Assembly: GCA_904063045.1 (NCBI GenBank)
Contig: CAJFCJ010000005.1
Span: 181,310 to 245,309, forward strand
Direction of reading: 5' to 3'
DNA: 64,000 nt
From: Dimorphilus gyrociliatus
Taxonomy: Eukaryota; Annelida; Polychaeta; Dinophilidae
A model generated the notes under the pieces. It was given only the letters and a program-made list of their open reading frames with translations, did not search any database and was not told where the DNA came from. A program made the position numbers and the translations under genes. Of this stretch, positions 37,801 to 49,454 are shown piece by piece (position 1 is the stretch's first letter; each line of letters begins with the position of its first letter).

Positions 37801-38372
37801 GTATAAGCTTTATTCAGGTAGGTTAATTTATGAATATTATATTCAAGTTTAATTAAATGAATATTCATTATACAGACGTATTCAAAAATGTTGACGTATA
37901 CGTTAAAAATGATACTAATAACTTGCAAGAACTATGTAAAAAGATAACGTTATCTGGGTTGATTCGTAATCTTTTAATAATAGATTGTGAAAGGCCTATT
38001 TACGGAAATCAAGTAATACTAATAAGGAAAGATAATACAAAACATTTATCAATATGCGAAATAAAGATATACGAAAAAGTATATCTTAACGATAAGGAAG
38101 ATCAGTATAATCGGATGAAAATTATGAAAAATACAAGATTAATAACAGACGGTTTTTGTTTAATTAATGAAAAAGTTACAAATCTTATTAATTGTTTCTT
38201 ATTGTGTAAAAGAAAACAATGTATAACGTTCTCATTTAATCTAATTCAACGTTTGTGCTGTTTATCTTTATATACAGAGTTGAATAGTTACTTTGAAGTT
38301 TCTTACAACGATCTAATTGGACAAGTCTATTCAATGGCGCCCTCTAACTATAATTTATGCAGTAGTTTTTAA
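34899..38372 (+). CDS. Secreted EGF-PAN-fucolectin protein 1 (905 aa, 8 exons)
   Basis: Exons 34899-34962, 35276-35374, 35433-35663, 35732-36238, 36310-36534, 36655-37059, 37128-37817 and 37876-38372 join in phase 1 throughout and give exactly 906 codons with the stop. The order is: signal peptide (YLIKILVSFISI), an EGF-like module (CIYDGKCINGTCKC), a PAN-like module (DCIENCTSNDNC), then several fucolectin/F5/8C-like domains (for example NINHLVDGVTNPNANLGGC; FSVHIDGKYIIYGLDIFG; VNIAYKKPTWQSS) each ending in a CEVEIF-type strand. A C-terminal PAN-like Cys module (CFLLCKRKQCITFSF) follows. Fucolectin domains bind fucosylated glycans in known members; here sugar specificity is unknown. Probably a secreted recognition protein. 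Paralogue at 43025-47136. Confidence 0.8.
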
Positions 38373-38528
38373 TTAGAATACATAATGAATAAACTATTTG
38401 TATATATCAATTTTTATTTAAAGTAATAAACATAAATATTGTTCCAGTTTTAAGATATCACGAATATGTCTCTTCTCTCCCACCATTCAATATCGCTCAC
38501 AAGTAAACAAATGGAGTAGTTATGAAAC

Positions 38529-40028
38529 ATGATCTCTCTGAAAAGTCTCTCATTACGAGTTATATGTAAAAATTTATTGAATCTATATCATATTTGTTTA
38601 CGTAATAATTTAACAATTTGCGATAAATTAGGCAATCAAATATTCGATTATATTAACATTAAAAGGATACATTTAAAAGAAGATGATCTATTGTTATTTT
38701 CAACAGAAATTACAACTTTGACTGAAATTCATTTAAATAAAGAACTTTTGGAAAATATTGGTAAAAGATTCCAATTCTTGAACAATCATTCAATACGAAA
38801 ATTATTTCTATATAACTTTATTAATATCGATTATTTAATAGAGCATATAGATCCTAGAAATATTGAAAATTTACTGATTAATAACTGTTCAATAACATCG
38901 GATTATTTAGGTAATTTGATGGAAAATCAGAGAAAACAATTTAAAGAAACAAACTTGAATAGAGATGTTTGTAACAACTGGTTTACAAACATTTCAACAA
39001 ATTGGACGTTCAATTTGAGAATATTTATCGTTCAATCTTGCGAACTTTCCTACGAAATGGGAACTTTTTTGGGTCGTCAACAACAATTATCATCATTAGA
39101 AATATGTAATGGAAACGTTAAAGAAAATTCTAAACGTTATTTCCTACAGAATATCCCTTCCTCTTGTTCAAATCTAAGTAAATTACTTATGAGAAATTGT
39201 AACCTATCTTCCGAAACGGCAATGTATTTAGGTTTATATATTAACAATCAGAAACAGCTCGACTCCTTAAAGTTGATGGGATTGGATTTGAGATATAGTA
39301 TTGGCGATAATATCTTTAAGAATATCTCTTCAGAGTGCTGCAATTTAAGAGAATTGAACCTAAAATATAGTAAATTATCATTGGAAATGAGTGAATATTT
39401 GGGAATATTTATCAAACGGCAATCGAACTTGATAAAGTTAAATCTTTCAAGAACGAATCTGGAAGGCCAACTAGGAAGAAATGTATTTAAAGACAAGTCA
39501 TCCGTCTGCCGTCTAGAAGAATTATACTTAAATAATTGCAGATTATCGCAAAGTATGAGTAAAAATTTAGCAATTTTCATAGCCAACCAATCAAGACTTG
39601 CCGTATTAAGTTTAAAATGCGTTAACCTAACAGAAGCAATTGGAAATAATTTATTTCATCAGGAGAAATCGAAATGTTGTAATTTACTTCAATTAAATCT
39701 AGCTTGTTGTAATTTATCAATGAAAATGTGTTGGAATTTAGGTCATTTTATTAATAGTCAAACGTTACTTAACAAGCTTAATCTATTGGGAACAAATCTT
39801 GAAGATCAATACGGAAGGTATCTCTTTCAGAATATCTCTTCAAAGTGTTGCAATTTAAGAGAATTGAATTTAAGTTATTGTAAATTATCACCGGAAATGA
39901 GTCAATATTTGGGAAAGTTTATTGGAAATCAAAAAGAATTGTCTATATTCAAATTTGAAGCAACTAATCTTAATGGTAAAATTGGAAAAGATATACTTTC
40001 GAATATTCCAAAATCGTGTTCAATATGA
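38529..40028 (+). CDS. RNI-type LRR protein with BC-box-like start (499 aa)
   Basis: Intronless. Residues 8-17 read SLRVICKNLL, fitting the Elongin-BC box pattern S-L-x3-C-x3-L. A helix with KLGNQIF follows near residue 34, but without the Pro expected in a Cullin-2 box. After a spacer (DDLLLFSTEITTLTEI) come about six repeats of about 54 residues, each two LRRs with cores such as CCNLRELNLSYCKLSPEMSQ and YLGKFIGNQKEL. The protein stops in mid-repeat (NIPKSCSI), so the end may be truncated or continue in an unseen exon. Predicted intracellular. Related to the genes at 40092, 58857, 60996 and 62752, and more distantly to the ZYG11-like gene at 28934. Confidence 0.75.
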   Translation: MISLKSLSLRVICKNLLNLYHICLRNNLTICDKLGNQIFDYINIKRIHLKEDDLLLFSTEITTLTEIHLNKELLENIGKRFQFLNNHSIRKLFLYNFINIDYLIEHIDPRNIENLLINNCSITSDYLGNLMENQRKQFKETNLNRDVCNNWFTNISTNWTFNLRIFIVQSCELSYEMGTFLGRQQQLSSLEICNGNVKENSKRYFLQNIPSSCSNLSKLLMRNCNLSSETAMYLGLYINNQKQLDSLKLMGLDLRYSIGDNIFKNISSECCNLRELNLKYSKLSLEMSEYLGIFIKRQSNLIKLNLSRTNLEGQLGRNVFKDKSSVCRLEELYLNNCRLSQSMSKNLAIFIANQSRLAVLSLKCVNLTEAIGNNLFHQEKSKCCNLLQLNLACCNLSMKMCWNLGHFINSQTLLNKLNLLGTNLEDQYGRYLFQNISSKCCNLRELNLSYCKLSPEMSQYLGKFIGNQKELSIFKFEATNLNGKIGKDILSNIPKSCSI

Positions 40029-40091
40029 TTGATAATCGTTCTGTTTTTAATATTAAAACAATACACAATTGATAAACATTGAAATGATTTA

Positions 40092-41459
40092 TTATAAAAG
40101 TAGGCTAAAATCTTTAAAAACATCTGTAAAATCTTTATGAAACTGTAATTTATATTCCAGAACTGAATGTTCAGGATAAGCAGATGTAAGTATTAATTTT
40201 CCGAGGCAAGGTTGTTTCATATGTGTACGAGATGTATATGATATTTTAAGAGTTCCGAGTCTCTGGCATGAGTTGATTAGTATATGGCACAATTTATTAA
40301 ATTCATTATGTATCCTCATATCGTAACTTATGTATAAAAAATGTAAATATTTGCAATTTTTCAGTAAATTCCCTAAATATTGAACTTGTCCTCTGTTCAA
40401 TGAACAATTGTTAACGTAGAGATTCTTTAACTTTAAAAATGACGACCTTAAAGATGTACAAATAGCTTTAAAACCGCTTTCCATACCGGTATTAAAACCT
40501 AAATTCAATTCTTCCAAATCAGTTAGATTTTGAAGTAAATCTGCAAGATTATAGGCTTGCTGTTCGTTTAATAAACATAGAGAAACGTCTATTTTTCTTA
40601 ATCTGCAATTAGATAATTTCAATCCGTAGCACACATCTTTAAATCCCATTTTCAAATCTTGATTAAGGCTTAGATCGATTGATTCTAAGTTTTTTGAATT
40701 TTGTAATAAACTCCCTAAACACATTGTTTGTAAATCATTGATTGAACAATGAGATAAATATAGTTTCTTTAGATTTAAACAAGATAATCTAAATCCATCA
40801 CGAACTGCTCTAAATCCATCATCCGATATACAATTTAAACTTAAATCCAATGATTCCAATTTTTCACAATTTCTCAACAAACGACCTAAATATTGAGCAT
40901 TTTTTCCATTAATTTCACAAAAGCATAAATCGAGCTTCTTAAGCATTGCGCAAGAAGATCGAAGTCCATCGAAAGCGAGTATAAGATTTTCACCTATTTC
41001 ACTGTTGAAACTCAAATCCAAACATTCTAAATTGCAGCAACGTTTCAAGAACTCCCCTAGATGGCGAGTCTGTTCAATCGTCGTTAAACAATGTCGAAGT
41101 GATAATTTCCTTAATGATCTTGGATTAATATTTACGATAATCCCTTCTAATTCGTTAATATCTTTAATATCTAGAATTTCAATTGGATGATCTCTTAAAA
41201 ATTCAAAGTTTTTAACAACAGCAATTTGCTTTTCGCAAAAAGAAACATTCGTTAAAGTAACAACATTCGAACTAAAGAACATTAAATCATCGTTTGAAAG
41301 AGAAGAATAGTTTGAATGCTTTAAGTGTTCAAATATAGAATTACTCACTTGAATAGGTAAACGATATTTATAAAAGACGCATATTTCATAAATTTTAGAC
41401 AAATTATTAACAACAGACACTATCGATAACGTCCTTAAAGATTCCACATACATAATCAT
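40092..41459 (-). CDS. RNI-type LRR protein (455 aa)
   Basis: Intronless, convergent with the LRR gene ending at 40028 (only 63 bp apart). The N-terminus has SLRTLSIVSV at residues 7-16, a BC-box-like pattern with Ser in place of Cys. LPIQVSNSI at 34-42 fits a Cullin-2 box (hydrophobic-P-x2-hydrophobic-x3-hydrophobic). A family block with DDLMFFSSNVVTLTNVSF is next. LRRs of the ribonuclease-inhibitor type follow (LKKLDLCFCEINGKNAQYLG, LESLDLSLN and others) in units of about 54 residues. The C-terminal 60 residues are less regular. It is more diverged in its repeats than the other family members here. Likely an intracellular protein-binding receptor. Confidence 0.75.
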   Translation of the reverse strand: MIMYVESLRTLSIVSVVNNLSKIYEICVFYKYRLPIQVSNSIFEHLKHSNYSSLSNDDLMFFSSNVVTLTNVSFCEKQIAVVKNFEFLRDHPIEILDIKDINELEGIIVNINPRSLRKLSLRHCLTTIEQTRHLGEFLKRCCNLECLDLSFNSEIGENLILAFDGLRSSCAMLKKLDLCFCEINGKNAQYLGRLLRNCEKLESLDLSLNCISDDGFRAVRDGFRLSCLNLKKLYLSHCSINDLQTMCLGSLLQNSKNLESIDLSLNQDLKMGFKDVCYGLKLSNCRLRKIDVSLCLLNEQQAYNLADLLQNLTDLEELNLGFNTGMESGFKAICTSLRSSFLKLKNLYVNNCSLNRGQVQYLGNLLKNCKYLHFLYISYDMRIHNEFNKLCHILINSCQRLGTLKISYTSRTHMKQPCLGKLILTSAYPEHSVLEYKLQFHKDFTDVFKDFSLLL

Positions 41460-41465
41460 CTATAA

Positions 41466-41793
41466 AGAATTCTTCTTCTCTTCCTTAATCTAACAATAAC
41501 TGCAGTAAATATAAGTTTGAGTGATAATTGGGTGAAATCGAAGCAAATTTTCAATAGAATATCATATTGGAATGGAATTCGATTAGTAATTCAAACATTT
41601 TTCTCCTTTAGCCTATTATATTAAAAGTATAAAAAGCATAGATTGTCAATTTTACTGGTTGGCTATGGTGTTGAAAGTCTACTTTATATCTTCTAAATAC
41701 AATATAAAAACGTGATAAAAATTTATTATCGTCTTAAGAAGACGATTATAAATGAATAGTTTTATGTGAAAGAGAAAAAAAATAAATTGAACT
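41466..41793. other. Intergenic, nothing recognised
   Basis: AT-rich gap between the LRR gene start and tRNA-Trp. No exon was seen. Confidence 0.35.
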
Positions 41794-41865
41794 TGACCCC
41801 GACGTGATTTGAACACGCAACCTTCTGATCTGGAGTCAGACGCGCTACCGTTGCGCCACGGAGTC
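41794..41865 (-). tRNA. tRNA-Trp (anticodon CCA), second copy
   Basis: Identical in its 72-nt body to 33315-33386 but on the minus strand. The first bases downstream (AGTTCAA) are also shared with the other gene, so the copied block extends slightly beyond the tRNA. A run of T follows on the minus strand, fitting Pol III termination. Confidence 0.95.
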
Positions 41866-41879
41866 GTTTCATACTAATA

Positions 41880-43024
41880 TCATAAATTATCTCGGCACAG
41901 AAGAGAAGAAGACGATTTTCCAGATTGGTTTAGTCATTTTTTTAATCTTCCTGTTCCTATCGAAAAGACGACCAAGGCATATTTAATCTTTATTTACCTT
42001 CAATTATTAGAAAAGAGAAGTTTAGATACTGTAAAATAGGATTTAGTTAAGATTATCGCACTAAATCCCTTAATATTTAACAGTATTATTTTCATTATCA
42101 TTTCAAGAGAATTTACTAAAATGATTACGAATGTATTGAAGCATTAATATGCGGATTATTAGATTAATCGTTGAATAGGAAAAATCTCTATTCAGAGATA
42201 TTAATATCCTTCATAGTTATAGGTAAAGTTAAGTTTGAACACAACCTAAAGATGACATCAAAAAGAATGAAACTATTCAATTCTACGTGTCTATTGGATA
42301 CATAGATACCTTTGCGTGAATACAATATTCATCATCATCATCTAGGCTTAAATTTCAGAATTCAATTACTCTTGGGACGGATTTACAATATGGGAACCTA
42401 GTCAAAAATATGACCATTGCCAAAATTGGTACAGCAATGTCCCCCTAATCAGAGGTGTTAATATCTTCCGATGCTCTCAACTAGATAGATGATTTGAATG
42501 GTCAATACGAAGCGAATAATAGCTAATATGAGATAATGATGGAAAATCAACTCTAACCAATTAAAGTAAACTATAAAGACTTTTATCATCGTCTCAACTT
42601 GGAATATCTTTGAGAGGAAAAGGAGAAAAGAGACTTCGTCATCCAACTAGGTCATACAGTAAAAATATACAGTACTACGTAAAACTGTATATATCCAAGG
42701 CTTGCATGTATTTTAATTATATTTGATTACATTGCAAAAGGAAATATTTGTGTTCTCTTTACATTTGTATTATTTATGAAGAAAAGATTGAATAGTAAAT
42801 TTACATAAGCGATTTCTTTTAATTGTCTTGAATGATGGTTATTTCATTTTCATAGCATATCTATTCTATTGGTACATAGTATAAAAAATTCAATATTTGA
42901 AGGAAAGACGACAATTGTAAACACTAGAGTTGTTCAATGTAAATTAATTGAATGATCAATATTTTTTCGTAGAGGCTTGCTAATATAATAAAAAAGTTTC
43001 TTGGATTACTAATTACATTGAAAT
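41880..43024. other. Intergenic, no gene recognised
   Basis: AT-rich sequence upstream of lectin gene 2. No exon, RNA gene or element was recognised in about 1.1 kb. Confidence 0.4.
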
Positions 43025-46000
43025 ATGGCTTTCAACTTGTATGTTATTAAATATATAGTGATTTTTATAACAATTGATATTACTGGTACGAATAAGGATA
43101 TTGTTTCTTTCAATAACATTTATAGTACATTCAAATTTTACCGATAGTTTGCTGCAATGACAACAATGATTGCCCGTACGACAGTAATTGTATAAATAAT
43201 ATCTGTACCTGCTCTCATCCTTTGCAAAATGAAATATGCCATTTAGGTATAAATTCAAAATATTAGTGTTCAAACATTTCTTTTAACATGATTTATTATT
43301 ATTCAATTATTCAATCCGAAGGAACGAAGTATGCATTTTTTAAAGAAGATTGTAACCTTGGTGACATATCTTCGTATCCGAATTCTCCAAGCATTTCCTT
43401 TTGTGTAGAGAAGTGTAGCTTGAATGAAAATTGTACTACTGTGGTTGTAGGTTTTCGAATAGGTGGTGGAATAACTTGCTTTTTAAAATCTCATTGCGTA
43501 TATCCTCTTAGAAACTATACTGGAGTTGACTTTACTGAAATACATTCCATTATTGCAAGAGGTAAATTTTTTAAACAGTTTATAATTATGTTTCAAATAA
43601 ATCATTCAATCTTTATTCAAAAGACAATGAACTATCGGTTTGCGGTATTGAAAATGCGTTTGTTACTCATTTGCGAGAATGTATAGAATTTTTGTGGAAA
43701 ACTTATACCAATTGTTCAATGAGAGGACTCGGATTAATGGCAAATATTAACCGCTGGATGGGTTTATATAGTTTAAGGCAAATCAAAAAGGAAATGATGG
43801 AAATTAGTCAAAATTCTACTCATTTTAGTCAACCTTGGTCTAGAAAAGGACAAAAATTCATTAGAACTTTATGCTACGGACGTCAATCTTCGGGAAAATA
43901 TAACATAGCTTTTAATAAAACAATACAAACGCTTAATTTCGTTATTTCTGATCCAGTCCATATTTGGAATACTGATCATTTAGTTGATGGTATTTTGAAC
44001 TTTAATCCGAATGCAGGTGGTTGTAGCCAAATGACATTCAACGGACAAATGATGAATCGGTTTTCTATTGATATAAAAGAAGAATATTTAATTGAAACAA
44101 TTTTACTATATCCATCAAAGATCTTAGGTTTAAAGGAAGAATATCTAATGTAATTACTAATATAAACTCTCCCCTTTTCAGAATCTTCTATAGAATTGAA
44201 CATTTATATCTCGTCTTCTGGAATTGAAGATAATTTTTACGAGGCAGGGGAAGGCTTTTTCTCATGCGCCCTATTACAAATCATTCAACCATCAATTGAA
44301 GTGAAAGTAATTAATTGCGAAGATGATACTAGACCGGGAAGATTTGTTATTTTTGATTTAATATTCCCTCAAACAATTACTATATGCGAAATTGAAGTCT
44401 ATACAGGTAATAGTATAGATTAATCATAACAACTACCAACAGAAAAATCTTTAAGCTCTGTTTTTCAACTTTCAAGCTGATTTAGCTCTCGGTGGAGAAT
44501 CGTTCTCTTCCAGTGCACTTTCCTATAGTTACTTAGCTGTACAAGAAAAATTTCCTGTTCATGTCGGCTTTAATTCAAGACTTGAAACTTTGGCGTGGTT
44601 TAGTGTATATTTACACGGAAAGTATCTTATTTACGGATTAGATATCTTTAAATTAGGTTACAACCATCTAAAGGCTTTTACTGTAAATCGAAATTTTATA
44701 TTGGATCAAAAAACCCAGGAAAAGGAATTATGCTCTGTTTTAAATTCAGTAGATTCTTTAGATTACTTATTTCTTCCATGCGAAAATCATTTAATTGGCG
44801 AATTCGTTGTAGTAAAGAGTGTTAATTGGTTAAATATAAATAGAATTGAGATATGGGGATTATTTCAAAATGAATCTGGTAAGATATACTATTATAATCT
44901 TTGTATTAGAAAATAAATAGAGGCGTCTCTTTTTTCTAACGATATCGACAACATTGCCTACGGAAAACCTGTCTGGAGACATTCAGCTCTAGATTCTTCA
45001 ACAGTGAACGATCACTACGCTTATTATACAACTGATGGATTTAATGGACCAAATTATACTTCAACTAAATTATCAGACAAACCCTGTTGGATTATGATTG
45101 ATTTATTGAATATATACAGAGTTGAGTATATAGGTATTCAAATGATGCCATTCTGTTCAGGTAAAATGAAAAATACCTTTAGTTTCCTTTCTATTTTTTT
45201 CAATTTTTGAACACAATGGTAACAGATTGTTACCTAGACTTGGTACTTTCAAAGTATCATTATCATCTCTTCAAAATATTAAAAGATAAGGATTCAATGG
45301 ATAAATATAAGGTTATTCAAAAATCTGATTGCATAACCAATGATTATCTTAATCAGAGTAATTTGGGGAAAACTGTAATATGGAATTGTTCTCTATCATT
45401 TACATATGGTAGATATATTTTCGTTCAAAACAAAGCAGATGGCGTTAGTAGGTTGATCATAAATGAATTATACGCTTTTGGAACTTTACTCAAAGATAAC
45501 AAGGATTTTATGTATGAAATTCCATTCTTGGACGCATCTTCTAACATTAAACATATACCTTCATTGAATTCTCCTTTAAATATAATTGATAATGATTTTA
45601 ATAATATACCATCGTCACCTTCCTGTTCAACACTTGATTCTGTTGAGAAGAAAGAATTCTTTATCAATCTGTTGAGCTATCATTACGTATACGATGTTAT
45701 TATTCAACCAAAACTTTCTAATGACGGTTTTTATATACAAAATATGAACGTATTCGTTCAAAATTCAACAGAACAAATTAAAAGGCCTTGTGGATTTTTT
45801 GTGTCGGGTTTGGAGGATACTGGAGCTATTATTAATATTAATTGCGTTGAACCGTTACTAGGCAACCAAATCATTCTGATTGGAGATAACAAAGAGAAAC
45901 ATTTTAGTATTTGTGAGGTTAAAGCTTTTGGAGAAGTTTTTCAAGGTAAAAATGAACGTCTAACTTATTGTGTTTTGGGGAGATTTCATTCCAGTATGTT

Positions 46001-47136
46001 GACAAATTTACATAACAATCATTTTATATGCTGAACTGTATTAAAATCTCTCTCTAAAATAAAGTCAACGACAGAAAAATTGGAACACCTCGAATTTTGA
46101 TATGCCAAATTTTAAAAATCTTTTTCATTATGAAAAAAGATTATTTTTCTTTTTTTCAGTGTTTAGTATTAGGTTAAACTTGCAATTTTATATAAATTTC
46201 TTTCAAAAAGCAGTTAGGTAAGTTTTATAAAATTTTTTTTCATAGAAATGACTATTGTTTTATGATTATTTTTCTTATTTAGCCAATCGCAATGATTATT
46301 GGAACACAGCCTTTGTCAGATTCTTTTGTAATTGAAGTTTTGTCTTTTAAGCTCCCTCTGAATTGTTCGGAGACTTACATCTACTTCTAATTCCTTTAAT
46401 ATCTTTGCTACTGTCATCCTTTCCTTTAAATCTTTCAGTTTCTTCACAATCCTTTTCATCTCGCCTATCTCTCTGTCTAAAGGCTTCTTTAGACCACTCC
46501 TATTGTTTTGCTTTGGCTGTTTATACTTCAAGATATCACTAATTAATGATGGTGCCATTCCTAAAACTCTTGCCGTTGCCCTAAATTTCTAAACATATTT
46601 CGCTAAAATATTCACAAAATGTGATGATTTTCTCAAATTTTTTTCAATATTGTGTAAATTTAATTCTTTTTCTATATAAATTTAGACAAAAAAGACTACT
46701 TTACAGCGAACAAATAATTTTAACCTTTAATTAAAAGTTGGCCTACCAAAATTTACAATGTCCACATTTTCTTGTCGTTTACTTTATATAGCTAATTACT
46801 ATGCTGTATAAGAGCTAAAACTCAATCATTCTTTCCTTAAAAGGATACAAGAACGAAACTGCTCTACTACGTCAAATGAAAATATATCGAAATACGAGAT
46901 TATCGAATAGTTTCTTTTGTTTAATTTCAAGCTTTAAAGAAACGATTATAAGCTGCTTTAAACTATGTACAGATAATAATTGTTTGTTATTATCTTTCGA
47001 TGTTGTAAAGAAACTTTGCTGTATCTCTTTGGTAAGAAGTCTGGAATTATATTTTCAGAATTATGCTAATAGTTTTATTGGGCAAGTTCGTAATGAGACC
47101 AGTGAAGTTTACAAACAACAATTGTGCAATTATTAA
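43025..47136 (+). CDS. Secreted EGF-PAN-fucolectin protein 2 (927 aa, 9 exons)
   Basis: Paralogue of the gene at 34899. Exons 43025-43085, 43148-43246, 43322-43561, 43624-44127, 44182-44406, 44477-44878, 44921-45160, 45226-45945 and 46844-47136 join in phase 1 and give exactly 928 codons. The EGF exon (99 nt) and the fifth exon (225 nt) have the same length as in gene 1. It has a signal peptide (YVIKYIVIFITIDIT), EGF module (CPYDSNCINNICTC), PAN-like module, fucolectin-like domains (WNTDHLVDGILNFNPNAGGC) and a C-terminal Cys module (CFKLCTDNNC). Two introns differ from gene 1: one after 45160, and the 898-bp intron 45946-46843, which holds a Tc1-like element and has no counterpart in gene 1. 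Gene 1 has an intron after 37817 that is absent here. Likely a secreted lectin. Confidence 0.8.
46067..46779 (-). mobile_element. Truncated Tc1/mariner-like element
   Basis: Imperfect terminal inverted repeats of about 40 bp: AACGACAGAAAAATTGG at the left, and the complement of a TGTCCACATTTTCTTGTCGTT end at the right. A TA follows the right end. The minus-strand frame 46558-46316 (80 aa) is a helix-turn-helix segment ending VSLRTIQRELKRQNFNYKRI, typical of the DNA-binding part of Tc1-like transposases. The catalytic DDE part is missing, so the element cannot move by itself. It lies inside an intron of lectin gene 2. Confidence 0.75.
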
Positions 47137-47507
47137 TTGACAAACTAGCTAAGACAATAAATAGAAAAGTCGATGTTTCTATACAATTCAAAAAACTCTT
47201 GAATGCGCTTTTTCTAAATGTATAGTTAACTTTGAACACAATAATAAATTGCTTTATGATCAGTTGAGAAAGAATTTAATCATCTTGATTTTTAGATTAG
47301 ATTAAGTAGAACAAGGAAGAAATATGAATGATAGTAACTGTTTTAAAGATTAGATTACAGATTTCGTTTATTTTAACTAAATGAAAAAGTAAAGAACGAC
47401 TATAATACTAAATCAAATTAGATAAATTTTTAATTTGGCATTTTCATACAAAGTCAAATAGAATAGAATTCTCAATTCTGAACATAGAGATGACTCTAAT
47501 TCTGATC

Positions 47508-49454
47508 TTAAACTATTAAAAATAATGACATTGACGAGTATACTTCATTATTAGCTATACAACCTGTGTAATCTACATGTAGATTGTCTCCTGCATTCAT
47601 TCTAACCAAGCCTGCTTTTGATATTAAATCAGACCCGGCACTCTCTGATCTTCTTCTATATAACCTAAACATTTCAACTTGATTGACACGAACAGAAACC
47701 TCTGCAATGCTGTATCTCTGAACAGCGATGTTAAGATCAACATAATAAGTACCATCTTTCGGGGCTATATACACATCGGAAGAGTTCCATGAATATGTTG
47801 TATCGTGTAGAATTCTATTAAAGTTCATTCTATAAGTTTGACTGCCGCAAGGTGAATGAACACCAGGACCTTGAGTCACATATAAAATAGGTGAGCTTTC
47901 GTTCAATCTAAAAGCAGAAAGATAAGTAGAATCATAAGAATAGTCTTGATATCCCTGTAAGAAATATTCAAAAGTCCTATAACCACTCTCAAATTGACAA
48001 ATAAAACTTCGCGATAGTTGAGTGTTGTCATTTCTATGAGGATAATTACGAACTATCTGTTCACTTGCAGTGCTAACAGAGTCTATCAAAATCGAAGCAT
48101 TTACAGCAGAATTACTACTGGTACCAACACCAAAGCTAACAAAATAATATCCAGTTGCACCTGCCGTGAATGTACTATACCCATTAGAAATTTGAAAGCC
48201 TCTAATACTGCCAATAGAAGTCATATTAAGAATACCGTCATGTCTACCACTTGAACTAATAGCAGCATAGATATAATTGTCAGACGAATATCTGAAACCG
48301 AGCCACGAAGTATCTTTTCCAGTATCATCTCCAACTAAATTTGCGCTGCTTAATCTTTGATAGATATGTGGTCGATATAGGCTACTCAGAGTAAATAAGC
48401 CACTTCTGGTTGTTAAATCAAAAGAAGATGTTAGCCGTTCTCTCGTTAGGCCAATTGTTCTGCCAGCATTTTCTAGAGCAAGTCGAATACCGCTGTTAAA
48501 TGCAACAGTAGCAGTCATAGACATATAATATAAACCAGACTTTTTTATATTTAATGAATTGTCTCCAGAACTAAATAAATCATCTTGATTTATATCAATC
48601 GAGCTCCATCTGACTTTTTCTATATTGAATGAAGTAGTCCTTTGTAAAGATACCATAAATGCTGGTTCTCTGTAATATCCACAATCGGGTGTTCGACAAC
48701 CTTCCACTTCAATTGGTACACCCGGACATTCGGCACCGCCGTTTATTGGTGGAGGATTATTACAGTTTCTTGTTCGAGTTCGTATTCCATCACCTCCACA
48801 ACTCGGTTCACATTCACCCCAAGGTGACCATTCAGACCAACCTCCTGGTCTTGGACAGTTCGCATCTTCCGCTCGAACACAAAGCTTTACGGTACACGTT
48901 CTTGGATTAACTACAGGGCTAAAAAAGAAACCGGGAGGACATTGTTGGGGCCAAGATACCCCATTTTCGCAATGATAATAGATTCTACAATCGATTAAAC
49001 TCGGAACTGTTGCATTAAGATTTGGTGCACATTCGTCCGTTTTTGTAAAACAAGGAGTTGAAAAATCTTTCTGGTTTGGTTCGCATTGTTGAGGTTCTTT
49101 ATGGAACACCTCATTATTGGACGTTGGACAATCAGCATATTCAGGTGCAACACAAGTTATAATTGTACAATCTAACGTTGTAAATCTAAAGAAAAGACCA
49201 AGAGGACAGTTCTGTGGATAAGCTTTACCATTGATACATTGATAATAGGCACCGCAAAATTGCGGATCTCTGTAGGCTCCGTCAATTGGTCTGAAGTTGT
49301 TGTCAACAGGACAATTGAATGAACTTGAAGGTGAAAAGAGCGTTGTAAAGAAGACTGTATACGAATATTCGTAAAGTGTATTTAACAAATCGATGGAGTG
49401 TAATAATAAAAGTTAAAGGAACTTACAAGCTATAATAAAAGTATTCCTTTTCAT
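47508..49454 (-). CDS. Chitin-binding/TSP1/jelly-roll secreted protein 1 (624 aa)
   Basis: Exon 1 (49454-49427) and exon 2 (49354-47508) join to give a proper signal peptide (MKRNTFIIAFFFTTLFSPSS); the open frame alone hides this start. Two type-2 chitin-binding (peritrophin-A, CBM14) domains follow (about residues 20-85 and 105-178; motif CGAYYQCINGKAYPQNCP). Then comes a thrombospondin type 1 repeat (about 180-235; WSEWSPWGECEPSCGGDG, CNNPPP). Next are about 390 residues with two or more beta-rich modules resembling C1q/TNF jelly rolls (SGLYYMSMTATV; KDGTYYVDLNIAV). CBM14 domains bind chitin in known members, so a role at cuticle, mucus or gut lining is plausible. First of four tandem paralogues. 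Confidence 0.8.

Noticed and set aside
43013-43273. Minus-strand ORF of 86 codons with many Cys
   Set aside because: It is antisense to the signal-peptide and EGF exons of lectin gene 2, whose splice phases fit exactly.
48659-48910. Open frames of 80-90 codons opposite the chitin-binding genes, repeated at 50970, 53974 and 56338
   Set aside because: They are antisense shadows of the conserved TSP1/CBM14 region; they recur only because the genes are duplicated.
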